Source: Arion vulgaris (taxonomy: Eukaryota; Mollusca; Gastropoda; Stylommatophora; Arionidae). Taken from it: a DNA stretch of 64,000 nucleotides. The notes below the pieces were generated by a model, which worked only from the letters and a program-made list of their open reading frames with translations, had not been told where the DNA came from and made no database searches. How positions within the stretch are numbered: the first letter of the stretch is position 1; every line of letters begins with the position of its first letter. The translations under genes and the position numbers were made by a program. Positions 12,401 to 27,400 of this stretch are shown here, piece after piece. The stretch lies in NCBI GenBank assembly GCA_020796225.1, contig CM036755.1:86551803-86615802 (forward strand), read 5' to 3'.

Positions 12401-15400
12401 TGCTCTTCTCGATTTTTAACTGCCAAGAGTTCTTTTACGTACTCAACTTGAACACGGAACTTACGTTTTTTCATCTGTCTCCGATATGACTAGGAACTCG
12501 ATCTCACCTACACTAAAATCAGGAATCTCTGGGAAAATATTCATATGTCTCTACCCCAAATATCCCTGGAACACGAGACGAGCAAATAACCTCTGTACCA
12601 CAGAGAAGAACCAGATAACCTCTGTGCCACAGAGAAGAACTAGATAACCTCTGTGCCACAGAGAAGACCCAGATAACCTCTGTGCCACAGAGAAGAACTA
12701 GATAACCTCTGTGCCACAGAGAAGAACTAGATAACCTCTGTGCCACAGAGAAGAACTAGATAACCTCTGTGCCACAGAGAAGAACTAGATAACCTCTGTG
12801 CCACAGAGAAGAACTAGATAACCTCTGTGCCACAGAGAAGAACTAGATAACCTCTGTGCCACAGAGAAGAACTAGATAACTATTTCAAATATCAAAATAG
12901 AGTTTTATTTGTTTGTCAACTCACCTGCTGTGTCCTACAAAGAATTATAAACAAATAAATGTAGCCAGATTTGGTGAATATTTGTATTTCAATTTAGTGT
13001 TTTGGTTCGGGATATGGTTTGCCACAATGTTGGTAATACCAAAATGGATTGCCAAGTGGCTAGTCGTAAAGTATAAGTTAAGTGAATATTTTTATTGAAA
13101 TGTTTATTTTGTCTTCCCCCCTTCCCTTCCATCAGCAACAACACATGTTACGGTGCCAGTGAACAATGGTGATATCGTCTACAGAGTCAATGCCACAGAC
13201 TATGAGAGAGACAGACTGACTTATTTGTTAGTGTCAACCAAACCATCTGTCAACTACTTTACTATTGATCCAGGTTTGTTGAATGTTAGCGTTATCGATA
13301 TAAGGGAAACAACTGCAGTTAAACTATTGATCAAGGTTTGTTGAATGTTAGAGTTATCAATATAAGGGGAACAACTGCAGTTAAATTATATAACAATCGC
13401 AAAACACGTAAGTTGAATGTTAGAGTTATCAATATAAGGGGAACAACTGCAGTTAAATTATATAACAATAGCGAAACACGTCAATACAAAGTGCTGTAGT
13501 TTTACAAAGTACAAAAACAATAAACAACAATTTTTCGACCACCAGACATTTATCAAGCAAAGTATACAAAAGTGAGTGAAGAAATTCACTTCTGACACGG
13601 CTCACTATATATAGATTCAGACATGAGTTAGGAATTTATTCTTTGATTCTATATGTAGTGTATCGTGTAAGAAGTGAATTTCTTCACTCACTTTTTTATT
13701 CCTTGCTTGATAAAGGCCCTTTGGTCGAAACGTTGATGTGTATTGTTATTGTTTTTGTATTTGGTAAAACTACAATAGAAACACAGCAACCATCTCTACC
13801 AGTGCAACACCATCTACTACTGTTATTACCATAACGCAAGTGCATAGTAGTTGTACATCTGCCTTGGGGATACATGCTTCCCACATTTATTATCGAATTT
13901 ATATTATTATATCACACTATCATCATAATCATCATCATCATCATTACCATCATCATCACCATCATCATCACCATCCTCTGGTGTGTTGCCGAAGCTCGCA
14001 AGGGGAACAAAGAATAGTAACACTGTGACTTACACGGCATGTCGTAAGAGGCAACTGAGGTAGGAGCAGAGGGAAGCTACCATAGTAACACTGTGACTTA
14101 CACGGCATGTCGTAAGGGACAACTGAGGTAGGGTCATAGGAAGCTACCTAGTAAATAAAAAGTGTCCCAGAAATCGGATGTGTTGGCCTACTTGTAAGGG
14201 CATAACTGGCACAACGAATAGTCGCTCTTGGTCTCAGATCACATACAAATCACAAAGAGTGATTAACAAGTGGAGCGCTCGGAGAAGAAGAACAAGATCA
14301 TCACCATCATTACCATCATCATCATCTTCACCATCATCATCATCATAATCACCATCATCATCGTTACTATCATTATCGCCATCATCATCACTATCATCGC
14401 CACCATCATCATCATCATGTGCCTGATAACTAAAGTAGGTTATCATGACTCAAACGCTTATCCTAACCACTAACTAACAATTAAGATTCCCATTTCTATT
14501 TTGTCCGCGCCATGACGTTGTGCTGTCTTGAACTTCCTCTCACTGTCATCCTCTGTCTCGACACCATGATACCACGTCAGCTGTTCCCATGTTTTCTATT
14601 TAAACAACTCTAATGTCTGAAATCCTATTTACACAATATTTCATCTTCATCCTGCAGCAACGGGAGTTGTTTCCGTGACAACCACAAATAATTTGTATGC
14701 AGCCACAGAAAACCATGTTGTGGTGACGGTGGAGGTCAAAGATGATTATAATGCAGCGGTCAATTTTCAGCTGGACATCAACATACTAAGTTAGTCTGTC
14801 TGTTTTTGTGTCTTCTTTATACATACAACGTTAGTCTGTCTGTTTTTGTGCCTTCTATATACATAATAAGAGTGAGAGGCAAGAAATATCGGTCTCAGTT
14901 CCATGGAGGAGATTGAGCGAGTTACCAGGATAGACCGATAAGGAGAAATTGCTTGCAGGCCCTATGTAACGTATAACGGTACCAGATGAATTATTTTATT
15001 TAATATACATACTAAGTTAGTGATTCTGTTTGTATACATTCTATAAACATACTAGTTAATGAATCCACACAGACAACACACAACGACACTCCACACAGAG
15101 AACACACAACGACACTCCACACAGACAACACACAACGACACTCCACACAGAGAACACACAACGACACTCCACACAGAGAACACACAACGACACTCCACAC
15201 AGAGAACACACAACGACACTCCACACAGAGAACACACAACGACACTCCACACAGAGAACACACAACGACACTTCACACAGACAACACACAACGACACTCC
15301 ACACAGAGAACACACAACGACACTCCACACAGACAACACACAACGATACTCCACACAGAGAACACACACCGACACTCCACACAGAGAACACACAACGACA

Positions 15401-18400
15401 CTCCACACAGAGAACACACAACGACACTCCACACAGAGAACACACAACAACACTCCACACAGACAACCCACAACGACACTCCACACAGACAACACACAAC
15501 GACACTCCACACAGAGAACACACAACGACACTCCACACAGAGAAAACACAACGACACTCCACACAGACAACACACAACGACACTCCACACAGACAACACA
15601 TAACGACACTCCACACAGAGAACACACAACGACACTCCACACAGAGAACACACAACGACACTCCACACAGACAACACACAACGACACTCCACACAGACAA
15701 CACACAACGACACTTCACACAGACAACACACAACGACACTCCACACAGAGAACACACAACAACACTCCACACAGACAACACACAACGACACTCCACACAG
15801 ACAACACACAACGACACTCCACACAGAGAACACACAACGACACTCCACACAGAGACCACACAACGACACTCCACACAGACAACACACAACGACACTCCAC
15901 ACAGACAACACATAACGACACTCCACACAGACAACACACAACGACACTCCACACAGACAACACACAACGACACTCCACACAGACAACACACAACGACAAT
16001 CCACACCGACAACCGACAACGGCAATTCACAGACCATTCTCACCTCATTAGCATTCATCATTTTTATATCAATTAACTGCCCTCCCCTTCACTTCACAAC
16101 TTTCTAAACAGATCTGAACCAAAAACCTGACATTACCAACCTGCCCCGGATTACCCATATACTAGAAACTGCATCTGTAGGCGTGACAATTGCAAGCTTA
16201 ACAGTAATAGATGACCCGTAAGTGTCCATCTTTTACTGTACTGTGTCTGTCTTTTACTGTACTGTGTGTCTGTCTTTTACTGTACTGTGTGTCTGTCTTT
16301 ACTGTACTGTGTCTGTCTTTACTGTACTGTGTGTCTGTCTTTACTGTACTGTGTGTATGTCTTTACTGTACTGTGTGTCTGTCTTTACTGTACTGTGTGT
16401 CTGTCTTTTACTGTACTGTGTGTCTGTCTTTTACTGTACTGTGTGTCTGTCTTTACTGTACTGTGTGTCTGTCTTTTACTGTACTGTGTGTCTGTCTTTT
16501 ACTGTACTGTGTGTATGTCTTTTACTGTACTGTGTGTCTGTCTTTTACTGTACTGTGTGTCTGTCTTTACTGTACTGTGTGTATGTCTTTACTGTACTGT
16601 GTGTCTGTCTTTACTGTACTGTGTGTCTGTCTTTACTGTACTGTGTGTCTGTCTTTTACTGTACTGTGTGTCTGTCTTTTACTGTACTGTGTGTCTGTCT
16701 TTTACTGTACTGTGTGTCTGTCTTTACTGTACTGTGTGTCTGTCTTTACTGTACTGTGTGTCCGTCTTTACTGTACTGTGTGTCTGTCTTTTACTGTACT
16801 GTGTGTCTGTCTTTACTGTACTGTGTGTCTGTCTTTTACTGTACTGTGTGTCTGTCTTTTACTGTACTGTGTATGTCTTTTACTGTACTGTGTGTCTGTC
16901 TTTTACTGTACTGTGTGTCTGTCTTTTACTGTACTGTGTGTCTGTCTTTACTGTACTGTGTGTCTGTCTTTTACTGTACTGTGTGTATGTCTTTTACTGT
17001 ACTGTGTGTCCGTCTTTTACTGTACTGTGTGTCTGTCTTTTACTGTACTGTGTCTGTCTTTTACTGTACTGTGTGTCTGTCTTTACTGTACTGTGTTATG
17101 TCTTTTACTGTACTGTGTCTGTCTTTACTGTACTGTGTCTTTCTTTTACTGTACTGTGTCTATCTTTTACTGTACTGTGTCTGTCTTTTACTGTACTGTG
17201 TCTATCTTTTACTGTACTGTGTCTATCTTTTACTGTACTGTATCTATCTTTTACTGTACTGTGTCTATCTTTTACTGTACTGTGTCTATCTTTTACTGTA
17301 CTGTGTCTATCTTTTTAACTGTACTTGGTTCTATCTTTTACTGTACTGTGTCTATCTTTTACTGTACTGTATCTATCTTTTACTGTACTGTGTCTATCTT
17401 TTACTGTACTGTGTCTATCTTTACTACTGTACTTATGTATTCTTTACTGTACTGTGTCTATCTTTACTGTACTGTATCTTTACTGTACTATGTCTATCTT
17501 TTACTGTACTGTGTCTATCTTTTACTGACTGTGTCTATATTTTACTGTACTGTTACTTTTACTGTACTATGTCTATCTTTTACTGTACTGTATCTTTTAC
17601 TGTACTATGTCTATCTTTTACTGTACTGTGTCTATCTTTTACTGTACTGTGTCCTATTTACTGTGCTGTGTCTATCTTTTACTGTACTGTGTCTATCTTT
17701 TACTGTACTGGTTCAATGTCTATCTTTACTGTACTATGTCTATCTTTTACTGTATGTCTATCTTTTACTGTACTGTGTCTGTCTTTTACTGTATAGCTTT
17801 CTGTGTCATCTTTTACTGTACTTATGTCTATTGTTTTGACTTGTACTGATGTTACTTTTTGATATGTTATCTATGTACTGTTCTATTTTTAAGTCTTTTA
17901 CATGATGTCATTAATGTATGTGTGTACTACTTCGTGTGGTCGTTTACTGTATATTACTGTCAGACTAAGTGAAGTCTAGGAATAATAGTCAATGAGAAAG
18001 AGACGTTATATTGCGGAAGAAATTTGGAAGCTCAAAACTTAAAGGACTAGTTAATAGTGAAAGTGTACAAGGACTAGTTAATAGTAGAAAATGTACAAAG
18101 TTAGTTAGTGGTAGAAAATGTACAAAGGACTAGGTTAGTGGTAGAAAGTTTACAAAAGACTAGGTTAATGGTCGAAAATAAGACACAGATGAACTTGTGT
18201 GGACGTGTTTTGCCTCTGTCGTATGCACATTTCAGAGCGAAGTGAAATAGTAACATTTGTTAGATAACATTAGATCTACGTTTTAAAAGAAATTAATCTT
18301 TGTTTTGTTTTTGTTTGACAATATTGAAGTTATAATTAACTGCACGTGACTGATTTATAAATATTATAAATATTTATGTTGGATTTAATCTGTCAGTTGT

Positions 18401-21400
18401 GTATTCTGTGTCCACAGAACAGGACCAATTCCAGTGTTTCCTCCGTCGTGCACCGTCGACCCTGCAGTCGAGAAATACAAGTTTAATTTTGTATTCTCTG
18501 GTAAGTTTTATAGTAGCACAGCTCAGTATAACAAGGTTTTAGATCAGTTTACCACTAACACCAACTAGAATATAGATCAGTATAGCAAGAACATAGATCA
18601 TTATAGCAAGAACATAGATCATTATAGCAAGAACATAGATAATTATAGCAAGAACATAGATCATTAAGCAAGGCCTCATGTTAGGATAACATGGACACCA
18701 ACAAGTATAACAAGAACATAGAGTAGCCAAATTTGGATCTTAAGTAGCGCGCTCACAGTCACACACGCGCGCGCACACACACATATACATATACATATAC
18801 ATATATATAAATAATAATTTCTCTCGTACCGTTATACGTTACATAGGGCATACAAGCAGTTTCTCCATACCGCTCTATCCTGGGCAATTCGCTCAATCTC
18901 ATCCATGGATCGGAGACCGATATTTCTTGTCTCCCTCAGCAATGTTCGTTTCAGGGTCTCCTTAAGTCGTCCTCTCTTTCTTGAACACTTTTCATTCCAC
19001 TTCAATGCCTGCTTTCATATTCTTTGATCATTTCTTCTCAAGGTATGTCCAACATATCTCCATCTCCTCCTTCTTATATGAGTTGTTACTAGTGGCTGGG
19101 AATTCAGGCGCAATAATGTAAAGATATACAGTGACGCCAGGGTCAGTGAGCTGGCACTGATCAAGATCCTTCCCCATCTCCCAGTGGTGGCCCTGTTGAT
19201 ATACTAATCTCTGGCTAAGCGGGTAGGGATCAAAGTAGAGCTACTTGGAGTTGGTAGAAGGGCAAGTACATACATGTCTGATATGAGATCTGCTCACAAT
19301 ATAGACGATGAGAATCTCAGTACATGCTCCTACACGTCTCTCCTGTCCGATAATGAGTCACAGATGATTCATACAAATCAGACGCCCGTGTGGTTACCAG
19401 GGCCCAAATGTGGAGTAAAGAATAGAACCACTAATACCTACCACATGACGTATACGACGAAAGTGGAGGTTTGGCATGGGATTAGTTATACCATCCAGTA
19501 AGAAACACACAGCTATAAAACCGCAACCTAGTACACGAGAGTTTGCAAGACCTTGGTTGGGGACGTATGCCTCCTTCGGGGCGGAGGGTAGTAGTAGAAG
19601 AAGAAGAAGAAGAATAGTGGTTGACCAGACAACATATATCGTACAATAACATATACATATATATCTGATATTAAATAAACTCTGATACATTGTCATTTGG
19701 TTATTTCTTGACCACTTGTTTATTTTATGGTCATCCCTTGACCATATGTTTATTTTATGGTCAATCTTTGACCACTTGTTTATTTTATCGTCATTCCTTG
19801 ACCACTTGTTTATTTTATCGTCATCTCTTGACCATCTGTTTATTTTATCGTCATTCCTTGACCACTTGTTTATTTCATGGTCTTTCTTGACCCCTTGTTT
19901 GTTTTTATCATCATTCATTGATCAGTTGTTTATGATACGGTCATTGCATGATATGTCAAGAATACAACTAAGTAATCACATATGAAATACTTTTATATAA
20001 CAATCTGAACTAAATTTATTGAATTGTATTCTATTACAGGACCAAATACATTTCCCATTAAACTAGCATCTAGCTTGGATTACGAAACAACAAATCAATA
20101 TCAAATTTCTTGTGAAGTCACCGATGGATATTTGTAAGTATTTTCTCCATTTGTAATCATTCAATTTAAACAAAAATAATATCGATAATAAATAAATACA
20201 TTTCCCTCAACTTTTTCAGATTTTAAGGTATGACGTGCATGTCAATTCATATTTCTAGACCCTAGTGTGTAGAAGGTAGAAGGGCCAATTCCTTTTCTCA
20301 CACGTGGAATGTCGAGTGTGGGATTATCACAGTGTTACTGAAGTGTGGTGGCATATGTGACTTAGAGGTGGCGTCTGTGGCTTAGGCGATAGTGATTCGG
20401 TCTATTAACCCCGACGTTTTTAGTTCGAATCTCGCTGCAGACAGTTTGGTTGCAAATTGTTTCGCGTGGATTTTACAAAAGGACGATGGAACCACCCGTT
20501 CAGAAAGCAATGACAAACTACTGAACGTAATAATGCCTAGCAAAATAACAAACAGCGCTAAAAAGCTGGGGTTGATTCGCAAAATCCTGTAATGGATATG
20601 CATTTAACTTACTGAACGCCTGAGTGGTTACCGGGGCCCAAATATGGGGTGTAAAGAATAAAACCACTGTTATCTGCCACACATGTCGTAAGAGGCGTCT
20701 AAGGAGGTTTGGCTTAAATCGGATGCACATGTCCTAAACGTGTAGAAGTCTATGCGTTTAGGGGCCTACCAAACCAATGTGCAACGATACACGTTCTTGG
20801 CAAAGATCAAACATATCACAAAGAGTGATTAAAATTGGTCGTAAAGAACAAACACAAAGAAGAACTTACTGAAGTTTTGCCTTTTGTCATTATTTCTCTT
20901 TCTGTTGTCGTCACACTGTTATCAGGTTGTTGTGCAGCGTCATGGTTTTCTGTTTTTGTCTTGTGCTGTTCCAGTGGCTTGGGTGATAGTTATTTGTGCT
21001 GATTGTCAGGAGTCTGCTATGCATCTATCCATATTTTTTCGTGGTCTTCCTCTCGCTTTCGCTCCCTATGTTCTGTTGTAGAAAACGCTATATGCAATGG
21101 AGTTTAGTTACATTCTTTTGTTAAGTGGCCGAACCACTTCATTCTGTGTTCTGCAATGTAATTCAAGCAAGGTTTTCCGATTGTTTTAATAGGAACATTT
21201 TAATGCATAACAAAACTACTAACAGGCAGCTCTGGATTTGGATCAGGGAATTCTTCAATGTTAGTGTTAGTATCAAGAGTTCTGAATCCTGCTTGTTGGC
21301 AGTACTAGAATATTAGTGTTAGTATCAAGAGTTCTGAATCCTGCTTGTTGGCAGTACTAGAATGTTAGTGTTAGTATCAAGAGTTCTGAATCCTGCTTGT

Positions 21401-24400
21401 TGGCAGTACTAGAATGTTAGTGTTAGTATCAAGAGTTCTGAATCCTGCTTGTTGGCAGTACTAGAATGTTAGTGTTAGTATCAAGAGTTATGAATCCTGC
21501 TTGTTGGCAGTACTAGAATGTTAGTGTTAGTATCAAGAGTTCTGAATCCTGCTTGTTGGCAGTACTAGAATGTTAGTGTTAGTATCAAGAGTTCTGAATC
21601 CTGCTTGTTGGCAGTACTAGAATATTAGTGTTAGTTTCAAGAATCCTGAATCCTGCTTGTTGGCAGGGTACTATAATGTTAGCCATTGATTTAATAAGAA
21701 GATATAGATTAGAAAGCAATTTTCTTTTATCAGCAGTATTTGATTCAAATAGTTAGTTGACTTCTTGAATATGTTTTAGAATTGAATGCATACATTTTCT
21801 GTGTTTGTCCGTCTTGTTTTTGTCAATTTTCGTATTCATAGACCAAACTAAAATAAATATATTAAAAATGCTAACTAATTTTATTTTAATTCTGATGTTC
21901 CTGCTAAATGCTAGATCTTCAATTCTATATCGTGATAAAATGCTAAATCTAGCAATACAAATTTCTAATTGGTAACCCTGACTTCGGAACAAATCCTTGA
22001 CTTGTTCAGCAGTTAAACGACGTTGATGGTGAAAAGACATCACGGAAGACTAAGTGTACAGAAGTAAGACTAAGTGTACAGACGTAGACTAAGTGTACAG
22101 ACGTAAAACTAAGTGTACACACGAAAGACTAAGTATACACACGAAAGACTAAGTATACACATGAAAGACTAAGTATACACACGAAAGACTAAATGTACAG
22201 ATTAAGTTTACCTTTTAAAAGAACAAAATGTGTTAGTAAATGAACTCAATTTTTCTCAATGATAAACACAATGCACACCATTCCTGTAACGATGTATGAT
22301 AAACACAATGCACACCATTCCTGTAACGATGTATGATAAACACAATGCACACCACGTCTGTTACGATGTATGATAAACACACTTCACACCACGTCTGTTA
22401 CGATGTATGATAAACACACTGCACACCACGTCTGTTACGATGTATGATAAACACACTGCACACTATTCCTGTTACGATGTATGATAAACACACTGCACAC
22501 TATTCCTGTTACGATGTATATGAAAGGATAGTTATCTGCCCGTTGAATTTTGTAAACAAAAATGGTTTCGTTCGAATTACAGCTGAACAGTGGAACAAAA
22601 CGCGCATGGACTCAAAATCGACGTTGGCAGCGTCATTTGAAGAGCTAGAAGAATTATTCAAACAGCTGAATATATAGAGATTTAAAGTGTATCTGAAATG
22701 CTTCGATATAGAGACTAATGCTGGGAATCCCTTGCGCAAGATCGTCAAATGTTGCTCTGTAACAACACAAGAGGAACTCGCATACTTGAAAATTGTTTAT
22801 AGTTCATGCACAGAGAAAGCGAGCAACCCGAAAGAACAGAACACACAACATCCACATATCTAACCTTGAGCATGTATACCGCACCACCAGTGGTAGGAAA
22901 TTGTGTTGGAGGATTTGACTTTACAGTCACCTATACATACACAAGAAAGGTACAGCAACACACATCTGAGACTACTGTCATCATTGTTTGCGATGGACGG
23001 CTATATTTATTATTATTATTTGTATTTGTTTCACCATCGACACAGATCGACAACGAAAACAATCACAATCTTTGTCGATAACGTCAACGAGCCACCACAA
23101 TTTGATGACATAGCCTACTACTGCAACCTGGAAGAGAGTGACGTAAGTTTCCCTACATAAGTTTTACTAATATTATTCACGTCATAAATGTATTTTATTG
23201 AAGCAATAGCTGTAGTATATTGACGTCATAGTTTTATTTTATTTTGACGTCATAACTGTATTTAATTGACGTCATAACTGTATTTTATTGACGTCATAAC
23301 TGTATTTTATTGACGTCATAGATATAATAGTGCCAAATTGGTTGATAAGAACAACTCACACAAGAAAACGTAAAAGTATTTGAAAAAGAAATATTTTTAC
23401 CAAAACACATCTTGCGTAACGAATTCGCGGGCAATGCATCTATGCCGAATATATGACCAATTCTCTAGTATTTTTTATTAATTATATTGTTACAGCAGTA
23501 TTTCTGTATATGTATTTGTGTCATTGCAGGCTGGCATATCATCTTGCAGTCTTGGACAACATGGTATTTTATACGACCCAGAAGGAGATGACATCCCATC
23601 TGTTAGTTTTGTTAGCGGTAATAATAGTAACAGATTCAGGTATGTTATGTTATGTGTTTTATCTTAGCATACCATTCTGATTAAATCATCATAAAATGGC
23701 TTGTCTGGAAAAGAATGGAGCCATCCTACCAATCTTTTGGAATGTCTCTCTCTCGTAGATCAGATGTCTATTTCCCTGCAGTTGTCAAGCTGAAATCACC
23801 GATTACATCTTCTCCGTGGTCTTTCGCTTCTCCTCTTTGCCGAGATGCCTCCTTACATAATCGTCTTCTCCAGCCCTTCAGTCTCTCTTTATATGTCCAA
23901 AATACTTCAATCTTCTCATTCTTATTTGTAGCATCAGTCAGTTTTCTTTCATTTTGAGTTCTTTCTGGATAGATCTATTTGTTCTCTTCTCTGTTCATGA
24001 TATACAGAGGACTCTTCTGTAACACATATTTGAAAGCACATATATGTTTTCCACTGCTTTATTAAATGTCCATGCTTCACACCCATACGTTGCCACTGGG
24101 AATATGCAGGCTCTTAGTATTCTGATCTTTGATTTTTTATCAGTTCCGTTCCATACTGTTTTGAGTTGTTAAATTTTTTTGTAAAGCCATGTTTGTTCTT
24201 CTTTTAATTTCCTTCATCCCATTTCCATCTGTTGTTAGCAGTGAACCAAGATATTCAAAACTGTTCACATTTTCAACTTTCTCTCCGTTGATAAAAATAT
24301 CTTTTGTCCTGTTCGTTTACCTGTTGTCATTATTTTTGTTTTTGCCACATTGAGATATAGATTTTGTTTTTGCCACATTGAGATATAGATTTTGTTTTTG

Positions 24401-27400
24401 TCACATTGAGATATAGATTTTGTTTTTGTCACATTGAGATATAGATTTTGTTTTTGTCACATTGAGATATAGATTTTGTTTTTCGCTTTTATCTCTCACT
24501 TTTTCAATTAATTTCTTAATCCCTCTTTGTGATGTTGACAGTAACACTGTATCATCAGCGTATCTTAGTTCAGGTATTTCTCTTCCTCCGATTATAAAAG
24601 GATCATATTGTTCTTTTCTACTATCTTCTGTAACATTCCTCATGATGTTTTCTCCATATATGTTAAACAGACAAGGCGACAGAAAGCAGCCTTGTTTGAC
24701 TCCCTGCCTTATGTCAAACCAGTCTGATGTATCATCACATGTTCTTACAGCCGCCATTTGATCACTATAAAGTTCTCTTATGATCTATACTAAATGTAAT
24801 GGGAATCCCATTTCTCACATAATCTTCCACAATTCCTGATGCTCTACACAATCAAATGCCTTTGAGTAGTCAATAAAACATGAGTATAGATCTACATTAT
24901 ACTCTCTAGATTTTTCTATGATTCTCATGTTAAATATATGGTCACGTGTACCTCTGTTCTGTCTAAACCCAGCTTTGTGTTATGTTGATATTTTCTTCCA
25001 TTTTTCTATACAGTCTTCCCATAATCATTTTTAATAAGGGTTTTACTTGCGTGGCTTATCAATGCCACTGTTCTATAGTTGGTACATAATTTGGTGTCTC
25101 CATTTTTAGGTATTGAGATAAATATTGATCTTTTCCATTCCTTTGGTTATATTCCTGTTTCCCATATCTTTTTGCATATTGCATGATATATTTTTATGCT
25201 TTGCTCTCCTCCTGCTTTGATAAATTCTACTGAAATATTATCACATCCTGGTGATTTTTCCCTCTTCATGCTTCTTACTGCCCATTCAACTTCCTACATG
25301 CATAAAATACATGCTTTTTTTAAAAAAAGGCAATTTATTTGAGGAATACACACGAATTGATGACGTCATATATTCAACGGTTTATTCAATTTGAATTCAA
25401 ATTTAAGTTACAAAGAATTGTTTGTAGAAGATGCCGTAGGATAAGAAATGTGTTTAATAGAAATGGGAACCGTAAGCAAGCATAACATTAAAAATCCTGC
25501 GTGAAAGACTGAGCACATATGGGTATGATGGGAGTGGTCAAAGTCTGTTCAAAAATCATTTCAAATATTACTTCTTCATCTTCTTCTTCTAACTCTATCG
25601 ACCCCACTTGTTAAACTCTTTGTTGTTTGTATGTGATCTGAGCCTAAGAGCGATTGCACATTGTGCCATTTATGCTCCTACAAGTAGGCCAGCACATCTA
25701 ATTTCTGCAACGCGTTTTATTTACTAGGATAGCTTACTTAGGCCTCTACCTCAATCGCCTCTTACGACATGCCTTGTAGGTCACAGTGTTACTATTCTTT
25801 GCTCCCTTGCGAGCCCCTGCATCGCACGGAGATACATATCAAGAATGTAGTTAGTGATGAGACTGAGTTTAGATAAATGCTCATATAGCTTGTCTTTGAG
25901 ATACATATCAAGAATGTAGTTAGTGATGAGACTGAGTTTAGATAAATGCTCATATAGCTTGTCTTTGAGATACATATCAAGAATGTAGTTAGTGATGAGA
26001 CTGAGTTTAGATAAATGCTCATATAGCTTGTCTTTGAGATACATATCAAGAATGTAGTTAGTGATGAGACTGAGTTTAGATAAATGCTCATATAGCTTGT
26101 CTTTGAGATACATATCAAGAATGTAGTTAGTGATGAGACTGAGTTTAGATAAATGCTCATATAGCTTGTCTTTGAGATACATATCAAGAATGTAGTTAGT
26201 GATGAGACTGAGTTTAGATAAATGCTCATATAGCTTGTCTTTGAGATACATATCTAGAATGTAGTTAGTGATGAGACTGAGTTTAGATAAATGGTCATAT
26301 AGCTTGTCTTTGAGATACATATCAAGAATGTAGTTAGTGATGAGACTGAGTTTAGATAAATGCTCATATAGCTTGTCTTTGAGATACATATCAAGAATGT
26401 AGTTAGTGATGAGACTGAGTTTAGATAAATGCTCATATAGCTTGTCTTTGAGATACATATCAAGAATGTAGTTAGTGATGAGACTGAGTTTAGATAAATG
26501 CTCATATAGCTTGTCTTTGAGATACATATCAAGAATGTAGTTAGTGATGAGACTGAGTTTAGATAAATGCTCATATAGCTTGTCTTTGAGATACATATCA
26601 AGAATGTAGTTAGTGATGAGACTGAGTTTAGATAAATGCTCATATAGCTTGTCTTTGAGATACATATCAAGAATGTAGTTAGTGATGAGACTGAGTTTAG
26701 ATAAATGCTCATATAGCTTGTCTTTGAGATACATATCTAGAATGTAGTTAGTGATGAGACTGAGTTTAGATAAATGGTCATATAGCTTGTCTTTGAGATA
26801 CATATCAAGAATGTAGTTAGTGATGAGACTGAGTTTAGATAAATGCTCATATAGCTTGTCTTTGAGATACATATCAAGAATGTAGTTAGTGATGAGACTG
26901 AGTTTAGATAAATGCTCATATAGCTTGTCTTTGAGATACATATCAAGAATGTAGTTAGTGATGAGACTGAGTTTAGATAAATGCTCATATAGCTTGTCTT
27001 TGAGATACATATCAAGAATGTAGTTAGTGATGAGACTGAGTTTAGATAAATGCTCATATAGCTTGTCTTTGAGATACATATCAAGAATGTAGTTAGTGAT
27101 GAGACTGAGTTTAGATAAATGCTCATATAGCTTGTCTTTGAGATACATATCAAGAATGTAGTTAGTGATGAGACTGAGTTTAGATAAATGCTCATATAGC
27201 TTGTCTTTGAGATACATATATAGAATGTAGTTAGTGATGAGACTGAGTTTAGATAAATGCTAATATAGCTTGTCTTTGAGATACATATATAGAATGTAGT
27301 TAGTGATGAGACTGAGTTTAGATAAATGCTCATATAGCTTGTCTTTGAGATACATATCAAGAATGTAGTTAGTGATGAGACTGAGTTTAGATAAATGCTC

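Noticed and set aside
13840..14473. Histidine- or aspartate-rich small ORFs
   Set aside because: CAT/GAT microsatellite translations on either strand.
15056..16061. ORFs over 300 codons on both strands in the 26-nt array
   Set aside because: They arise because the repeat unit lacks stop words; they have no start context, no domain and no splice logic.
16211..17839. Three overlapping + ORFs of 350-542 codons (Cys/Leu/Tyr-rich)
   Set aside because: Pure minisatellite translation in an intron; all frames are open and the composition is meaningless.
22885..22950. Peptide [14 protein letters not shown] resembling a cadherin strand
   Set aside because: The nucleotides belong to the LINE 3' end that also occurs at 7665-8010; exon 8 joins exon 9 in phase without it.
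25781..27217. 478-codon minus-strand ORF
   Set aside because: 69-nt minisatellite; the start and end fall in array and SINE sequence.
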